DNA of 64,000 bases, from contig OX419758.1 of NCBI GenBank assembly GCA_948567375.1, positions 30,385,001 through 30,449,000 on the forward strand, written 5' to 3'. Made by a program: the position numbers and the translations under genes. The stretch comes from Lunularia cruciata (Eukaryota; Streptophyta; Marchantiopsida; Lunulariales; Lunulariaceae). Below, in pieces: positions 36,561 through 50,581 of the stretch (its first letter is position 1; each line of letters begins with the position of its first letter). The notes under the pieces were generated by a model. That model saw only the letters and a program-made list of their open reading frames with translations, was not told the DNA's origin and made no database searches.

Positions 36561-37468
36561 GTCTCAGTCATGGCTCATTGAAGTTTAATGACGGATCAAG
36601 TGATCCTAAATCCATCAGCCATTTATACGTAAGGGCATGAGGTATTGACACTTTTTGTTCAAATGAAGTTTGAATGGCGTGCCTGCAACATGCACATCAC
36701 TCTCGTACGATAACCATTACATTCATCCATTTTCTGAAGTGCATGGCAGGGTTTCATTGAGGGATTTCAAATTCATCCATCATTATCTTTGCAGCAAAGA
36801 TCTAGATATTACATTGGATATTTTGGAAAATACATACATCCACAGATTTAGTAACCAACTGATTAATGTGGTTCCCGTTTGTTGTATGGTGATTTGTATT
36901 CAAAAGCAATAAGGATTTGATCTAAGTGTTCTCACTGCAGTCACCCTTTATTTTGTGGACTCGATACTAAGAAAGTTTCTCTAAGAAGCTATCTCTCTCC
37001 TTAATGCTACACTCTAAAGGAAAAAGCTCTCTCCTTGATGTCGCAGTCTGAAGGAAGATATAGTAACTATTCAAGAAGAACGAAGATATATTAACAGATT
37101 GAACGTAGTACACCAAAGAAGATATATTGATAGATTAAGAAAGAATAAGATATATTAACCAATCAAGCGCAATACGATAGTACGAGATCTATGTTCAAAG
37201 TGATTCTAGCTACAGATTCAAGATCAATAAATTTTCTCTGAGATCGTTTGAGTTATTTTCTCTGAGATTCTTTGAGTTCTTTCGCTTTGAGAACTTGAAG
37301 ATAACATCCTAAAGGAAGTTGTTACTGTTATTTGCTTGTATATCCGTGTACTATTTGAGGTTTATGTGTATACTAAGCAGAGTTTGGCACACATCTTCAA
37401 CACTAGCTTTGAGACAGCGAGCAAAACAATGGCACATTGAAAATCAGCATATGTGATCGAATTACCAA
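36561..37468. other. Intergenic, nothing recognised
   Basis: AT-rich sequence with a cluster of 'gatatattaa' motifs near 37080-37160 and a small two-copy 'ttctctgagat' repeat near 37230. No coding signal. Confidence 0.4.
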
Positions 37469-38110
37469 TTGCATATTAAGAAGTTGGAAGCAATTCAACT
37501 CAAATTAAAGATTTGCCAAGACAAACCATGCAATTGTTTAAAGCTCCACAAGGAAGGAAAATATAGTAGTTGGAAGCCATTAAACTACAATCAAATGGCA
37601 TATTGCATGAAAATCACAATGTATGATAAAATTACCAACTGCTTATTAAGAAGTTGGAAGCAATTAAAATTAATCAAAGATTTACCAAGACAAACCATGT
37701 AATCATTAAAAGCTCCAGAAGGAAGGACAATGTATTAGTTGCAAGCCATTAAACTAGAATCAAATATTTACCAAGAGTAACCATGTAATAGTGTAAAGCG
37801 CTATAAGGAAGGAGGATATATTAGTTGCAAGAAACTAAACTAGAATCAAAGATTTACCAAGACTTACCAAGACTTACCATGTAGTAGAGTGAACCTTTAA
37901 GAAGAAGGAGGAAGATATTTTAGTTGGAAGCCATTAAACTAGAATCAAAGATTTACCAAGACTTACCATGTAGTAGTGTGAAGCTCCAAGAAGAAGGAAG
38001 AAGATATTTTAGTTGGAAGCCACTAAACTAGAATCAAAGATTTACAAGGACTGACTATGCAATAGTATAAAGCTCCAAAAGGAAGGATAATATATTACTT
38101 CATAACTAGC
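37469..38110. repeat. Tandem repeat, period about 86-99 bp
   Basis: The anchor 'aaagatttaccaaga' recurs at about 37507, 37676, 37762, 37848, 37937 and 38036, with a degenerate unit near 37590. Each unit also carries 'accatgtaatagtgtaaagc', 'gaaggaaga' and 'ttagttggaagccattaaac'. A small local doubling ('ttaccaagac') occurs near 37857. Confidence 0.85.
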
Positions 38111-40954
38111 CTATGATTCATAGATTGAGACTCCACAAAAGTTGTTTGATCCACCTATGATTCATAGATCAAGATTCCACAAAAGTTTCTTGATCCACCT
38201 TAATCATTGCTTGATTATACACACATGCAATCATTGATTGCCTACATTAGACAACCAATAATCCAGGTCTAACCAAACCATGAGCTCACATGTAAGGTGT
38301 CAAAAACTCAAAGCAACTTATCAACTATTGAAAATTTCCAAGTCACCTGAATTATCAAAGGTTGCAAAATCCAATTTCCACATATTGGCAACTATCAATC
38401 ACACTCATTTTTTATCCATAAGCTCATCATGCATAGGTAACAAACAATGATAGGAAGGTAACCCAATAATCTAGTATTATCATTTGCAATCCCAAGAGAC
38501 TAGTGTGGAGGTACACCAAAAGAAAATGAGTTAGGAGTTGACAATCTGAAACTGGATTTGAGGAAATAATGTAATCAGATCAATCAATGATTCAATCCAA
38601 AGAAGGAATAGTTAAAGTCTTAATTATATAACTTCAAAATATCTTCTCTTGATGAGCAGAATAAGGACACAAGCATGGAACTTGTAAATCATTTTAGGTC
38701 TTCTCTGGCAACTAGTCCAATTCAAAGAGGTTGTAAAAATACCTACACTTTTTAGGAGGATTGCATAGTAGAGCAATGACTGGTCCATTACAATGTCAAT
38801 GGCAATGCAACAATTATTCGTAGAATTGACAAGTTTTTATACACCTCCCGTAAATCATATTTGCCACAGCCAGCTCCTAAAACATCTTTGATGAGTCTCC
38901 AATGTGTGGTCTTGTCACATGATGTTGATGTTATTCCAAAATTTAGATGTTTATTGGTCCAAGGAGTAGCATTGCTCTAGTAAAGAATCTTTTTTTCTCC
39001 AAATAATCAACAACTAAAGGCATGGCCCATATCTATCTTCTCTCATTTCCCTTTATTTCCTTAGTAATCTCCTACCCATTGTCCCCATCAACAGTCTTGG
39101 TATCTTTTGCACTAATTAATTCCTTCATCTAGGCCCATAATTTTTCCTCAAATTCTTCCTCACTTTGGATGGCACTAATAAGATTATTCTAACAAGTGAT
39201 GAAATTGTTCCATTGTTCAATTTCTTCTCATTTCTTCCTAAATTGGTGTTGCCAATTTGTCAAGATATTCCATTGAATATGCTATCTACACAAGAGATGA
39301 ACAAAGGTATGATGTACATGACTATGCAAAGCAATAAGTGCAAGATCAATATCAGTGACAAATATAGAATTTGCATGGATGCATTTTGAAAGCTTTTCCA
39401 AGGAAAACATGATAATCTTCCTCTATCTCTCCTTCCATAAAACATAACATGATGGTGAAAGAATGGTATATGATTTTAAATCCAATGATGTGGACAAGGG
39501 GCATGAAAATTTTATTTGTCTTATAAGAGGCAATTCATCAAGATGACTTGTTGAAAGCGCTCCATAAGATCCTAGAATTGTTGGGAAATATAAATAAATA
39601 TGTGATCCCTTATGACCCCTACTTTACAAATCCCTTGTGGTCAATCTCATTCTCAAATAGAGTTTGGAGTAACTTTTGGACAAGTAAAAGTTCATCCAAC
39701 TCCCTTTTTTTCCTTGCATGAATCATATCTTTCATATCCTAATTGGTAATGGGTAACCCTTTACATCAAACTTCTTTGAATGTCATGTGGATGTAAATTT
39801 TCATCATGTTGCTTTATGACTTTTGCCTTCAACTCCTCCATTCTATGGTGGTTTTGAGCATCAATTAGGATCTCCAACCTACACACGGGTTTGTGGTTTA
39901 TATGTAAATGATTATGTATGTTGATACCCACATCTTTGCAGTTTTTTTTATCTCTAACTCATATCCACACACAACACACATTGACAATAGTTTTTGCTCA
40001 AATTTTACTTCCTTGTATTTCTTTTCCCCTCCATGGGAGCACTTTAGTATATATAGGTTTTTTATCCATGGTAGTTCCTTGCTTAGTCTATGGTAACTAG
40101 TAAAAAATATCTTTTAATGAGCATAAGCCAATGTGGTTGCTTTTGCTTCTTCTTCCAACTCATAGGTAATTATACGGTCCAAGCCCTACCCACAAGACCA
40201 GCTTATGGGCTCTTGTAGTAAGCTCTCATCATCAGGTCCCACAGACAATTTCATTGCTTGAAACAAGAGGAGAGAAAGTTCAGAAGATGCAATAAAACAT
40301 GGTAAGCGCTAATGCAAATAAAATATTTTGCATGATGAATGTGCAGAATATTAGATTCTGCATTGGCATGATCATCATAGTCTGAATATCTGTGAATTGG
40401 AGTGATATAATTAAATATATTTAGTTAATCATATACATAATAAAGCTAACATGATATACAAGACAAATGACGGTCTCTATTAGGGGTCTCTTTGCCCCTC
40501 AACTCAATCAATTATTATGCAATAAATTGTTCTTGCTAATTGGCTAAATCTCAAGGGAGGTACTATAAACAAATAGCCAAGATACAAATACCAATGCCCT
40601 AATCAAATTAGTATTAGTTCTAAGGCTAAAGGTGCAAAATGATTATCTTATTGTATATCTCATATTTAGAAATATTACTTGCTATAGCTTTGCTTGCCAT
40701 CTTGGTCGCTCAATTTGCAATCAGTCCAAGAAGATAGATAAACATCTGTTCCTAAATTGCATGTAGGATACTTAATTATGTCATTATGACCTTGTTATAT
40801 TAATTTATATACAAGTTTGCTCTAAATTTTGTTCTTTTTAAAGCATACAATTACTATCTCCACATGAAATATCCATCCTCTCTTACAATATAAAACAATT
40901 TTCCTTATAGAATCATGTATAGCTATCATTGACTTTTAAACCACACCCCATCAT
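38111..40954. other. AT-rich intergenic DNA, nothing recognised
   Basis: Low-complexity, AT-rich sequence, probably very old repeat debris. Frames do not exceed 74 codons and show no domain motif. 38111-38210 contains a small two-copy repeat around 'ctatgattcatagat'. Confidence 0.35.
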
Positions 40955-41411
40955 TTTTACTCTTAATGATCTTGATCTTGATGGATTGCTCATTGCATTG
41001 CACTAGATTCATCATGATTTACTGCAATGCAATGCAAAAAGTTATAGAGAAAGATAAAAATGAGTAAACCAAAACTAGACAGAACCTTTTCTCTATGGTG
41101 ATAAGGTTTTGCTTGGATTTGGTCAAATAATTTCCAATAGTTGGTGTAAGTAAAATTGCATCCTTATAAAATAATGTATAGTTATCAACTAACCTCCAAA
41201 ACCACAACTCTTAATAATCTTGATGGATTGGCTATGGCATTGCATTGCACCAGATTTTGATGGATCTAGTGCAATGTTACGCTATATGTTGAAAACAAAG
41301 ATAAAGATGATTAAACCAAACCCAAGCAAAACCTTTTCTCTATGGTGATAATTTTTTGCTTGGATTTAGCCTACTCATCTCCAATAGTTGTTGTAAGTTA
41401 AATTGCAATAG
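40955..41411. repeat. Direct duplication, period about 245 bp
   Basis: The block 'cttgatggattgctcattgc' through 'ccttttctctatggtgataa' and 'tccaatagttggtgtaagt' is repeated about 245 bp later with scattered changes. Both halves are AT-rich and non-coding. Confidence 0.75.
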
Positions 41412-42060
41412 TATATAGCTAAGCATGGATCCAGGAAATTACACTTGTCCAAGGGGAAACAAAAACAAGTCTTAATAGTATATAGAATGGATTAGTCAAT
41501 TAGAAGAAGATGTAGAGCTTGCTAAAATTGACAACCCATCAAAAAAGATTGCAAATCTCCAATGCAATTAAAAATCACAAAATCAAAGGAGAAAAAAAGT
41601 AAATGTCTCATGATATAAATGATCTCATATTTTCCATAAGAGTACTTAGAGAAAAATAAACCTATTTTCCAACTTTATCCAAAACATCTTATGGATAGAA
41701 TAATAAACAACCATAAATATCGAGTAGACTAAACATACATAACTCCATATTTATCCACTTTACTTGAATATTATGTTGAAATTATGGTAGATCACAAGTT
41801 TAAATTTGCATTTTACCTAACACATGCCATTCATACATTTAATACCCACCATGTTAATTCTTCTTAATTCAAGAACCAAGATGTCCCTCAAGTTTAAATG
41901 ATTGTATAACTATACTTGGGTTCAAATATACCAACATTATATTCTTATATCAACTCAATTAGCTCCTAATCTCAAATTCAAGTCCTAAGCTACATTATGC
42001 ATCTTATCCCTCATGTATAATTTTTGCAATTCCAAGACATACCCTCTTTTTGTCTTTTAA
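41412..42060. other. AT-rich intergenic DNA, nothing recognised
   Basis: No open frame, repeat structure or retroelement motif visible. Confidence 0.35.
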
Positions 42061-42800
42061 AATTATCTCCCATCTAAACTCAACTTAGAAGGGTTTTCTT
42101 GGGCCTCTTAGAAAAAGCTTGGGTCTATGGAAAACCACTCAATGAGTGGTTTTTAATGAATTATTACTCTACTTAAGCATCCTACTATTTGTATATAATT
42201 TTGGCCATTTCAAGGCACTCTCTATTTTGGTTTTTTGAGATTATATCCCATCTAAACTCAACTTAGAAGGGTTTCCTTATATCTCTTATAACAAGCTTGG
42301 GTCTATGTAAAACCACTAATTGAGTATTTTTCAATGAACTTTTTACTCTTCTTAGACCCTACCCTTGATATATAATCTTGGCGCTTCCAAGACACACTCT
42401 CTTTTGCTTTTGAAATTATCTCTCATCTAAACTCAACTTAAAAAGGTTTCCTTAGGTCTCTTAGAACAAGCTTAGATCTATTTGAAACCTCTCAATAAGT
42501 GGTTTTCAATGAATTATTACCCTTCTAATGCATCCTCCCTTTTTATCTTTTAGAATTATCTTTCATTTAAACTCAACTTAGAAGGGATTTCTCAGATATA
42601 TTATTCTCATTGCATTCCTTAGGCACCCTACCCATCAAATATAAAATTTTCCTTTGAAGGAACTCTCTCTTTCGGTCTTTCAAAATATCTCCCATCTAAC
42701 CTCAACATTGAAAGGTTTTCATTAGGTCTCTTAAACCAAGCTTGGATCTATAGGAAACCTCTCAATGGGTGCTTTCCAATACATTATTATTCTTCTTCAA
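42061..42800. repeat. Diverged tandem repeat, period about 130-178 bp
   Basis: The landmark 'catctaaactcaacttagaa' recurs at 42071, 42249, 42424, 42564 (as catttaaactc) and 42692 (as catctaacctc). It is followed in most units by 'ggtttccttaggtctctta', 'caagcttgggtctatg', 'aaaccactcaatgagtggt' and 'aatgaattattactctt'. Shorter units have lost an internal part. Confidence 0.85.
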
Positions 42801-45800
42801 CAAAGATCTTGAGTTATAGGTTATATGATGAAGGTTTGCTTTGTTTTGTAGGTGTCTAATTTATTTTTTCCTTGGCATATCATTTTCCCTCTTGCAATAG
42901 TTCTTGACCATCAACAGTATTCCAACACCTTATCTTATGACATCACTTATAACTCTTCTTATTTTCTTCACAAATGCTCTCAAGCATATAAGGAAGAAGA
43001 AAAGATCATGTAAAGTAAACAACCCAATCAATGAACAATAGTAGAGGAAAATATACCAAAAATCAGTTATAGATCCTCCAATTGAGGAAGATCATTTGCA
43101 TGGGAAGATATCATCTACATCTAAGTAGCATAAGATAAAATCCTTAAATCATACTTGTACTTTTACCATGTATATCCTATCAAATGTAATACACCTTTTT
43201 GATAGCTTGAAGGGATACTTAAAGGAAACTATAAACTTAAAGTTGACATCTTCTTGACTCTCAAGTCTACCAAATGAAGCTTTATTATCAAATGATCATA
43301 GGTATGACAGACTTTTTCTATAGGCATACAATGTGAGTGTTTTCTACCACTGAGAGAGAGTTACAACCTGAAATAATCATTGCATTAAAATGAAAGAGTT
43401 ATAAAGTGAAATATGGAAAGAAGTTGTCATCCAAACAAGTCCAAATATCTTTGGCTGATTGAAGAAAAATAACCCTATCTTGTGAAAAGCTATATAATTA
43501 AAAAGGAGGAGAACTAGAACTATAAAAAACCTCATCTCAAGGGAATAGAGATCACCAAGGGTCCAACAACCTTTTATGCTTTTTAAATATGGAACTATTA
43601 AAAGTGTTATCACCTTCCACCAACTTGACAATAAGGATATATTTAAGAGTGTTGTAATGCCAAAGAATATGGCCTTACAAGCCCTTGCTATTATAACTCC
43701 AAAATTAATATGGATAAAGATTATAATGGAAATTTTAACACTATTGAATGATAATGGTGAAACTAATAAGATACAACAACACCTCCATATAACAATCAGT
43801 CTCATGCTTCTTGTATTCTTCACTATCTCCAATAGCTATCAATTTATTTTTCCCAATATCCTTCTTAATGTGAACTTGGTTAGATCCTTAAAACTTTGGT
43901 AACTAAGTGTAATTTTTTTTTGCATCACAGTCATAAACTACCTAAAATAAGATTAAGATACTACTTAATCTAAAATAATTACCAACTTAGAAACTTTATC
44001 AAAGATACTAATCAACCATCCTTCATAATCCCAACGGAGAAGGGTATGGTTCTACATAAAGGATGGACAATTAGCAATCTATCATGTATAATGATTCTTT
44101 GGGAGCTACATTAGGACCTCTAATACTAGTCTCTTTCTTCAAGCAACATAATGAGCATAAGAATAAAATAGTCTTGTCAATAAGACTAATAAAAAGATTA
44201 AAAAACCATTTGTACTTCATTGTACTCCTCAACTTGACCTAAAGTAATACCCAATCACAAAATCATGTAAAACCTTATGATACTCACTCCTACCATGTGC
44301 AACTCCCATATAATCCTTTTAAAATATAATCCAATTTTTCATATGGACTTATTAAATTCTATCTACCACTTCCCCTAGGTTGTAGAAATTCTCTTATAAA
44401 ATGAAAATGATACCATTGCAAGAGTAAGAGAAAAAAATCATTCTAACATATTGTAATACCATTAGCTAGACATATTATCTAGAGGTGGAAATTGGCTTAG
44501 TAATATCGGGAAGGATATTATATATGATGGTCTAAATAGATCAGATAGAAATATCACCAAAAAGAGTACTTGCACTAATAGGGTAGAGGTCAAAAACACC
44601 TTGAAAAATTTAGAGCTAAGTTTGAAGGCCTAAATAGATGAATTAGGCATAAAAAAAATAAAAGATTCCTCATTCTTTGAAAATAATTTGCCTTTGCCCC
44701 GCCCCGCCCAATTTTTCTGATTGAGAGCTTTCCAATGGTACCTTGTCCATGCTGTTCTGAGTTTCCTATTGGAAGATTATCCAAAGATCCCCTCTGGTCA
44801 AACTTGTTTGACCAACCAGATAGGACAAGGGTCAACATGTCATCCATCCATGCAAATAATCTAAGGGTGGAGCTCACTGACATGTCACCAATTCATATAT
44901 CTGATCCAAGGGTAGAGTTCCACTTGAGGGGATCTTCTTTGGTATATAATAAAGACAAGGTGCTCTTTTGGGGCAACGGAGTATTGAGGGCTGAAGCCTT
45001 GTGTTTCTTCTCTTGTGGGTTCTCCTATCTTTGGAGCATTACACTCACCCATAAATCATATGAAAATTAATCAAGTAGTAAAAATTCAAGCTTATTTAGC
45101 CTCATCATAGAAGGAATGAAGAAAATATTAAAAAGTGTACACACCAAAAAATTATCCTCAAATAACATTAAAATGAAACCTACATATGATTTTAAACAAT
45201 CATCGTGGATCATCCATATTTTGCATGACTCCAACAACCCCAAAGTGAAATATTTATGAGCGGCTAACAAACAATGCTAGCTTATCCATAAGGTTATTTG
45301 AGTGGTTAGCTAAAAGCATATTCAGATTCCATTTAAAAAGTCTATGGGAAAACACAAAATTAGAAAACTAGCCTCAAATAACTCCAAATACTACACACAT
45401 AATCTTGAATCTTGAATGTAAAAAAATTAGATCTTAATACATGCTTTACACGAGCATTCTATATTGTCTGAACATTAATCCTTATATGTCTTTAACATAG
45501 GAATATTTGCTTCCTAGGAAGTAAAAAGTATATAATACTATTAATGTAGTGTACCAAATACTTCTATACACTGCCTCAAAGAAAAGTAATGTCTTAGTTA
45601 AGTACCCAAAAAAATTGTAACACCCCAAGTACTCCGCCATACCCCATCAACATCTTACTTTATTCTGTTAAATGTTAATTCTTGTAACCCACCCATTATG
45701 AGTATTTTTAAACCTAAAAACACTCATAACATTCACTTTCAATCTCTATACTTTCAAATTGTAACACATAAAACCAAGATAAGAAACCAAAAACTAAAAA

Positions 45801-48539
45801 ATAAGAAATCCTAACCCATCACTCATGTCTGAGCAAACTTTCATAAACCCTCTTCTAAAACCATGAATATACTCATAAGTTCTAAAAATATCTTCACATT
45901 TTAAATTGGATATCAATATAATCATAATCAAAATACAATAATAATTGACCATTTACTTACTAACATGATTCTAATTACTCCCCAGTCGACTGACATTAAC
46001 CTAATCCATTCTCCGATTTAATTTCTTTTTCTCACTATACCCAACTCTCTCTCTCCCTCCATTTCAGAGCTCCGATTCATGAGTGCACTCATGAACTACA
46101 TGTTATGAGTTCCGCTAGTGAAAAAGGATTTCTACATTGGTTCTTGTAGAAATACCTACAAGTCCAATGTCCACAAAAAGGCCCATGGGCTCAATAAAAT
46201 ACCCCGAAGGAAGGGAGGGAAGAAAAGAATACAAGGCAAAAAGGCAAAAAGGTTACGTGGCCGATGTCCAAAGAAAACTGTAACTGGCTCAAATAATACA
46301 AAACAATCTCCATGAAAATTATGGTGCTTAATATTCAATTCTGGCAACGATGCACTATTTCATGTCCATTAACTATCTCGAGTACTGTTTGGCCTGATTG
46401 CAGTGAACTCCTTAGCTGCCCTTACAGTTTTCTAATCCTTGTTGCATGACCCGGAACCACGACCAGGACATTCGAGCAATTTCCTGAACCACTCACACCT
46501 GCGGAAGAGTAAGTTTTGAGACAAGTCAAGTAGCGATTTATTGTGGAATTCCAGCCGTATCACTTCATCAGCTCCTAGTTTCCAGCTCACCTCTAAGCCG
46601 TCACTGGACCGGTATCAACATGACGGTCGTGGTGGGGTGTGACTCTATCATTTGATGCTCTTCGAGGAAACATGAAGACGTAATCAATTATACTTCTGAT
46701 GATTTTTCTCGTCTGGGAGTTCCCCGATGCTCGAGATAAGGGCCCTCTCATCATCACGTGGACTACTGCAATTGTACATTGTACCTACCGGGACTCCCTA
46801 CATTTTGACTCCACCGGGTTGCCTCCATTTGTATTTACTGTACCAGTATATTACTCATCTGCTTTTGTGGCTTTCTGCCGGTAAGGATTTCTGAAAATTT
46901 CTACTTAAAGCGAGTCATTGCCACCTACCAAGTCATTGTACAAAGATTCACTAACTTTACCACCACTTCTTGCTTGATGTTTGGAAGATACTTGAAATAC
47001 AGCACAGTTTCGATCAGACCACCATTACTTTGTTTCTCAATATATCAGTTTTTATGGTTTCGTCTCTAGTTAGTTTGGCTAGCCTGCCCACTGCTTTTAG
47101 ATTCAGGGATCCTTCTTCTATCCTTGATTCACTTAGTTATCTTTGCTCTCATGTGGCCCACTGTGCTCCCGCTACTTAGTTCTGCACTCCTTTGGTGCTC
47201 ACTGCCTCAGCTGCTTCGATTGCAATTTACCATTAAGATTACAGTTGCTCATCGTCAGCCAAGCAATCTGCACGTCGTAGCAACAAGGACATCAATAGGG
47301 TGGGCGTCGCAAAAAGTTATTCCTGTACGTTGTGACACTGTGTTTACGCGTTCAAATAAACTATTCTCCAGAGACAGGTCATAGTGGACTATTCTCGTAA
47401 CCTGATCCAATTTGATTGTAAGTTGTCCCAATATTGACTTATCCTTTGAATTGAATGTAGTAAGACGTTTCAAAGAAGGCTATTTCACTACCCTTAAAGT
47501 TTTCCATAAGAAATTGTATGGCTACCTATAAATTTTGTATCGGGTAGTGGGTAGGAGTATTTTGATTGTTCAGACGGGGAAGACGCCATAGCAGTAAAAT
47601 ATTTATGGTACGGGGTTACGAATTTTCTGACCGCGAGGTTTTACGGATTATGAGGTTCCCCGTAAGTTCTAATGAACCCGCATAGTTCAATTAATCGTGG
47701 TTTGAATTTGAATATGGAGAACACGTCATCTCGGTGAATGTGAAGTCACTTTTTCTATTTTGAAATGTACATGAACAGAAATGAAACTCGCGGAATGAAA
47801 GAAAGAGTTGTAGTGGCAGATGAGTTCTCTTCAGTATTTCTTCTCGTGTGTTCTCATTTCACATGATAATTTGTCTCAATTGTGTATGATTCTAAGATGC
47901 CATGATGTAGTACTCAACAAGAACCAACGAAAATATTTTTAAATGCGAAAGTGGATATTCGAGAGGGATGGAGAAAGCAAAACTAAATTTCACGAATGGA
48001 CGAGGAAGGATTTGAGGATGTACTAGAGGGAGTGTGGTTTAGGAAGATTGGACAAAACATGGAGTAATGACAATTCTGACCTTGAAGATGACTAATTAAT
48101 TATGAGGTGTTGAGACTTGATACACTCTGAGAGGTACTTGCTTGAGAGAAATGTCATTGGTCATAGTAATGATTATGATCATCATTTGTTTAGACAGCTA
48201 GTGTAGATAGATGAGGTTCCTTTTCATTCTTTACTTGAACTCATTAGAGATCACAATGTTTTCAAAAAGAGAGATTTGGGAAAGGTACAAACACCTTGTG
48301 GGTTCAATTTGCAGTAGCCCTTGATTGATTTGGGCACAATGTAAATGGTGCGTGTGTGGCGAACGACACCAATTGATGGGGGATGAGTTTAAGATCTACA
48401 ACAAAATTTACAAATAGAGTCATGGTAGCTATTATGTCCATTCCTCGGAAGAAGTTGCTTGACAAGACATAGAGGAGAGAATTAGAATTTCAATTTTTTT
48501 TGCATTGAAGGCATTTTACTTGTGTGTTGGACTGGTGGA
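42801..48539. other. AT-rich intergenic DNA, nothing recognised
   Basis: A long stretch without a supportable gene. The longest frames (43377-43832 minus, 44735-45070 plus) lack domains. 'tgtaacaccccaag' at 45617 looks like an LTR start, but no matching end, second copy or target duplication was found. 46400-47500 has more balanced composition but no coding structure. Around 48000-48530 there may be the upstream part of the transposase remnant that follows, too worn to read. Confidence 0.35.
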
Positions 48540-49315
48540 TGAGACGCTTATTTAGTGCAAAGACCTACAGTGGATGGAGAAATTAATTTCAGCTGGAAAG
48601 GTTCCTATTCTACTAATGTGCAAGTGATATGTAATGACATGCAAAGAATAATTCATTTTTCCAAAGGTGAGTGGTCGTGGATGGTGTTTCAATTGAATCA
48701 ATATTATGAATGCCATGTTTCAAAAGATGTGCCAAATTTGGTTCTAGCATTGTGTGTTATAATTGTTTGGTGTGTGCAAATTTTGATTGTCCAAAGTGTA
48801 TGTTATCATTGTAGGAATGCCAAGGTACTATCATGATATGACTTGTATTGAGAATTCACCATAGGGGATAACATGAATAGAAGAGGGTCCATTAATTTCT
48901 TTGAGCACCACCAATATTTTTTGTTGGGTAATGTCCCCATGAATTATTTTTTACTTTCATTCAAGCAACCACATATAGAGGATAAAATTGTTCCTAATAA
49001 ATGTGTTGTGAGAGCACAAGTATTGAATGAGCACTACATAAGGGTGTTGAATGCACAATGGCAATTGTTGCAGAAGCTCAAAGTACAACTTAAAAGTATG
49101 AATAGAACTCCCTATTTGATGAAGTAGATTAGTTGTTGTATCATTTTGCACAATTTTCTTATAAATAGAACCAATCTATGGGTAGAAGAGGAGGAAGAGG
49201 AAATAAATTTTACACAATATGGAGACAATGAACACAAGGTAATTGATCACCCAGGGATTCTTGCTAGAGAGGAAACTAGAGAAGTTCTGATGCACATTTG
49301 TATTGCATATAATTG
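48540..49315 (+). pseudogene. PIF/Harbinger-type transposase remnant
   Basis: Broken plus-strand frames match the DDE_Tnp_4 layout of plant PIF/Harbinger transposases in order. 'VDGEINFSWKGSYSTNVQVIC' resembles the DG...KG..S.NVQ.V(I)CD segment. 'HHQYFLLGNVPMNYFLLSFK' and 'QPHIED' resemble the 'YLLGD..Y.....L.P(Y)..' segment. The 'QWQLLQKLKVQL' part recalls 'GRWR(I)L', and 'ISCCIILHNFLI' the CC(I/V)LHN motif before the C-terminal Glu-rich tail ('WVEEEEEE'). The catalytic acidic residues are partly lost, and a stop at 49125 and frame changes break it. No terminal inverted repeats were found. Confidence 0.65.
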
Positions 49316-50105
49316 GTAGGAGGAAGGTTTTGAATTTTTTATAAACTTTCTTACCATTTTTGAAGTCAATGGTTGGTATGTGCAAGCTATGGGTTATGAG
49401 CGTTGGTTCACAAGATATTGTTGATTCAGATAGTTCAAAGAGAGTGGGTGTCAAGAAAATTGATTCATAGAGTTCACAAAGAGTGGGTGTTGAAAAATTG
49501 AACTATTGTATGAAAAGTTTTTGGTTGTTTTGGCTTGGATATAAATTTTTTGTTGAGAGAATAACTATACTCCATGAATGAATATCTATACTTTTCATGA
49601 CATGAATCAATACTTACTTTTGAGAGTATCCATTCTTTGATCATACAATAACATTACATGTATTGATAAATATTTTTTAAGCAAAGTGCGTTGGCTTAAA
49701 TACTTTAGCTTTGAAGGATTTTTCACCTTGCACTTTCCATAGATTTCTCCATAATAATTTGTTCAAAAAAGTTGTCCATTCCCAATATCATTTTTTCACA
49801 TAATTTTTCCTCCAAGGATAGTTCATAGAATTTCTCCATCTCTCATTTGTTCACCAAATTTATAAGAAGATAAATGTAAAGAGAAACTTAGGACAAAAGT
49901 TTTGAGAACTAAGTTGAGGGAGAAATTTTGAGGCTGGTGAGCCCTTGAGCCCTTCCCCCTCCTTCTGCTCATTACCTCCCAATGATACCCACCCAACCAC
50001 TTCCTCCAAATTAGGGTTTGGGGAAACCCCCTCTTGCATTCGTTGCTCAAGTGATCCTCTTTTGCCCCCTTCTCCTAAGCAATTCCTCTCCCACTCCACT
50101 TGTTC
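49316..50105. other. Intergenic, nothing recognised
   Basis: Short frames only. Purine/pyrimidine-skewed patches occur near 49920-50100. No motif identified. Confidence 0.35.
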
Positions 50106-50122
50106 TATAAATATAAATATAA

Positions 50123-50185
<63 letters not shown>
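50106..50185. repeat. AT microsatellite (TATAAA)n then (TA)n
   Basis: Several 'ataaat' units pass into an uninterrupted run of about 25 TA dinucleotides. Confidence 0.95.
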
Positions 50186-50187
<2 letters not shown>

Positions 50188-50581
50188 TATTGAAGCTTAC
50201 TTTTTTCATATTGGGTTATATTTGTAACAACATTTTAAATTATATTGCCCTTGAACCTTGAAGTTCACTTTGTACATATGGTGTAACATTTGCATAAACA
50301 CTTTAAATTTGCCCATGAACTTGTCTATTAATGTGAAATTAAGATAATAAGGATCTAGAATTTTAAAGGGTATTCTTGATTTACATTTAAGGTACATAAA
50401 GGGTTAATTCACCCTTTATATCAAGAGGAATTGTCAACAATGCCATTGACAAGTTCTGATATTACAAACCTACCCTAAAAAATTCAATAATTACAAAAGT
50501 AGCCCATTGAGTGTTGGTGTCCACTTGGAGAATTGGTTTGTGGGCAAGCCATGTTGGGCTTTGGGTTTCCATGGGTGGTCT
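50186..50581. other. Intergenic flank of the right-hand gypsy-B element
   Basis: AT-rich sequence with no feature. The last bases, 'tggtct', should be part of the target duplication of gypsy-B; the partner lies outside the window. Confidence 0.35.

Noticed and set aside
37469-38110. CRISPR-like array
   Set aside because: The repeats are long, diverged and directly tandem without unique spacers, in a plant genome.
43377-43832. 151-codon minus-strand frame with many hydrophobic residues
   Set aside because: AT-rich sequence read on the strand with T-rich codons gives Phe/Leu/Ile runs by chance; no family resemblance.
45617-45640. Possible LTR start 'tgtaacaccccaag'
   Set aside because: No matching LTR end, no second copy in the window and no target duplication.
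46118-46315. Small very basic frame ('RRKGGKKRIQGKKAKRLRGR')
   Set aside because: Looks like a ribosomal-protein tail at first sight, but there is no upstream partner exon and no recognisable motif.
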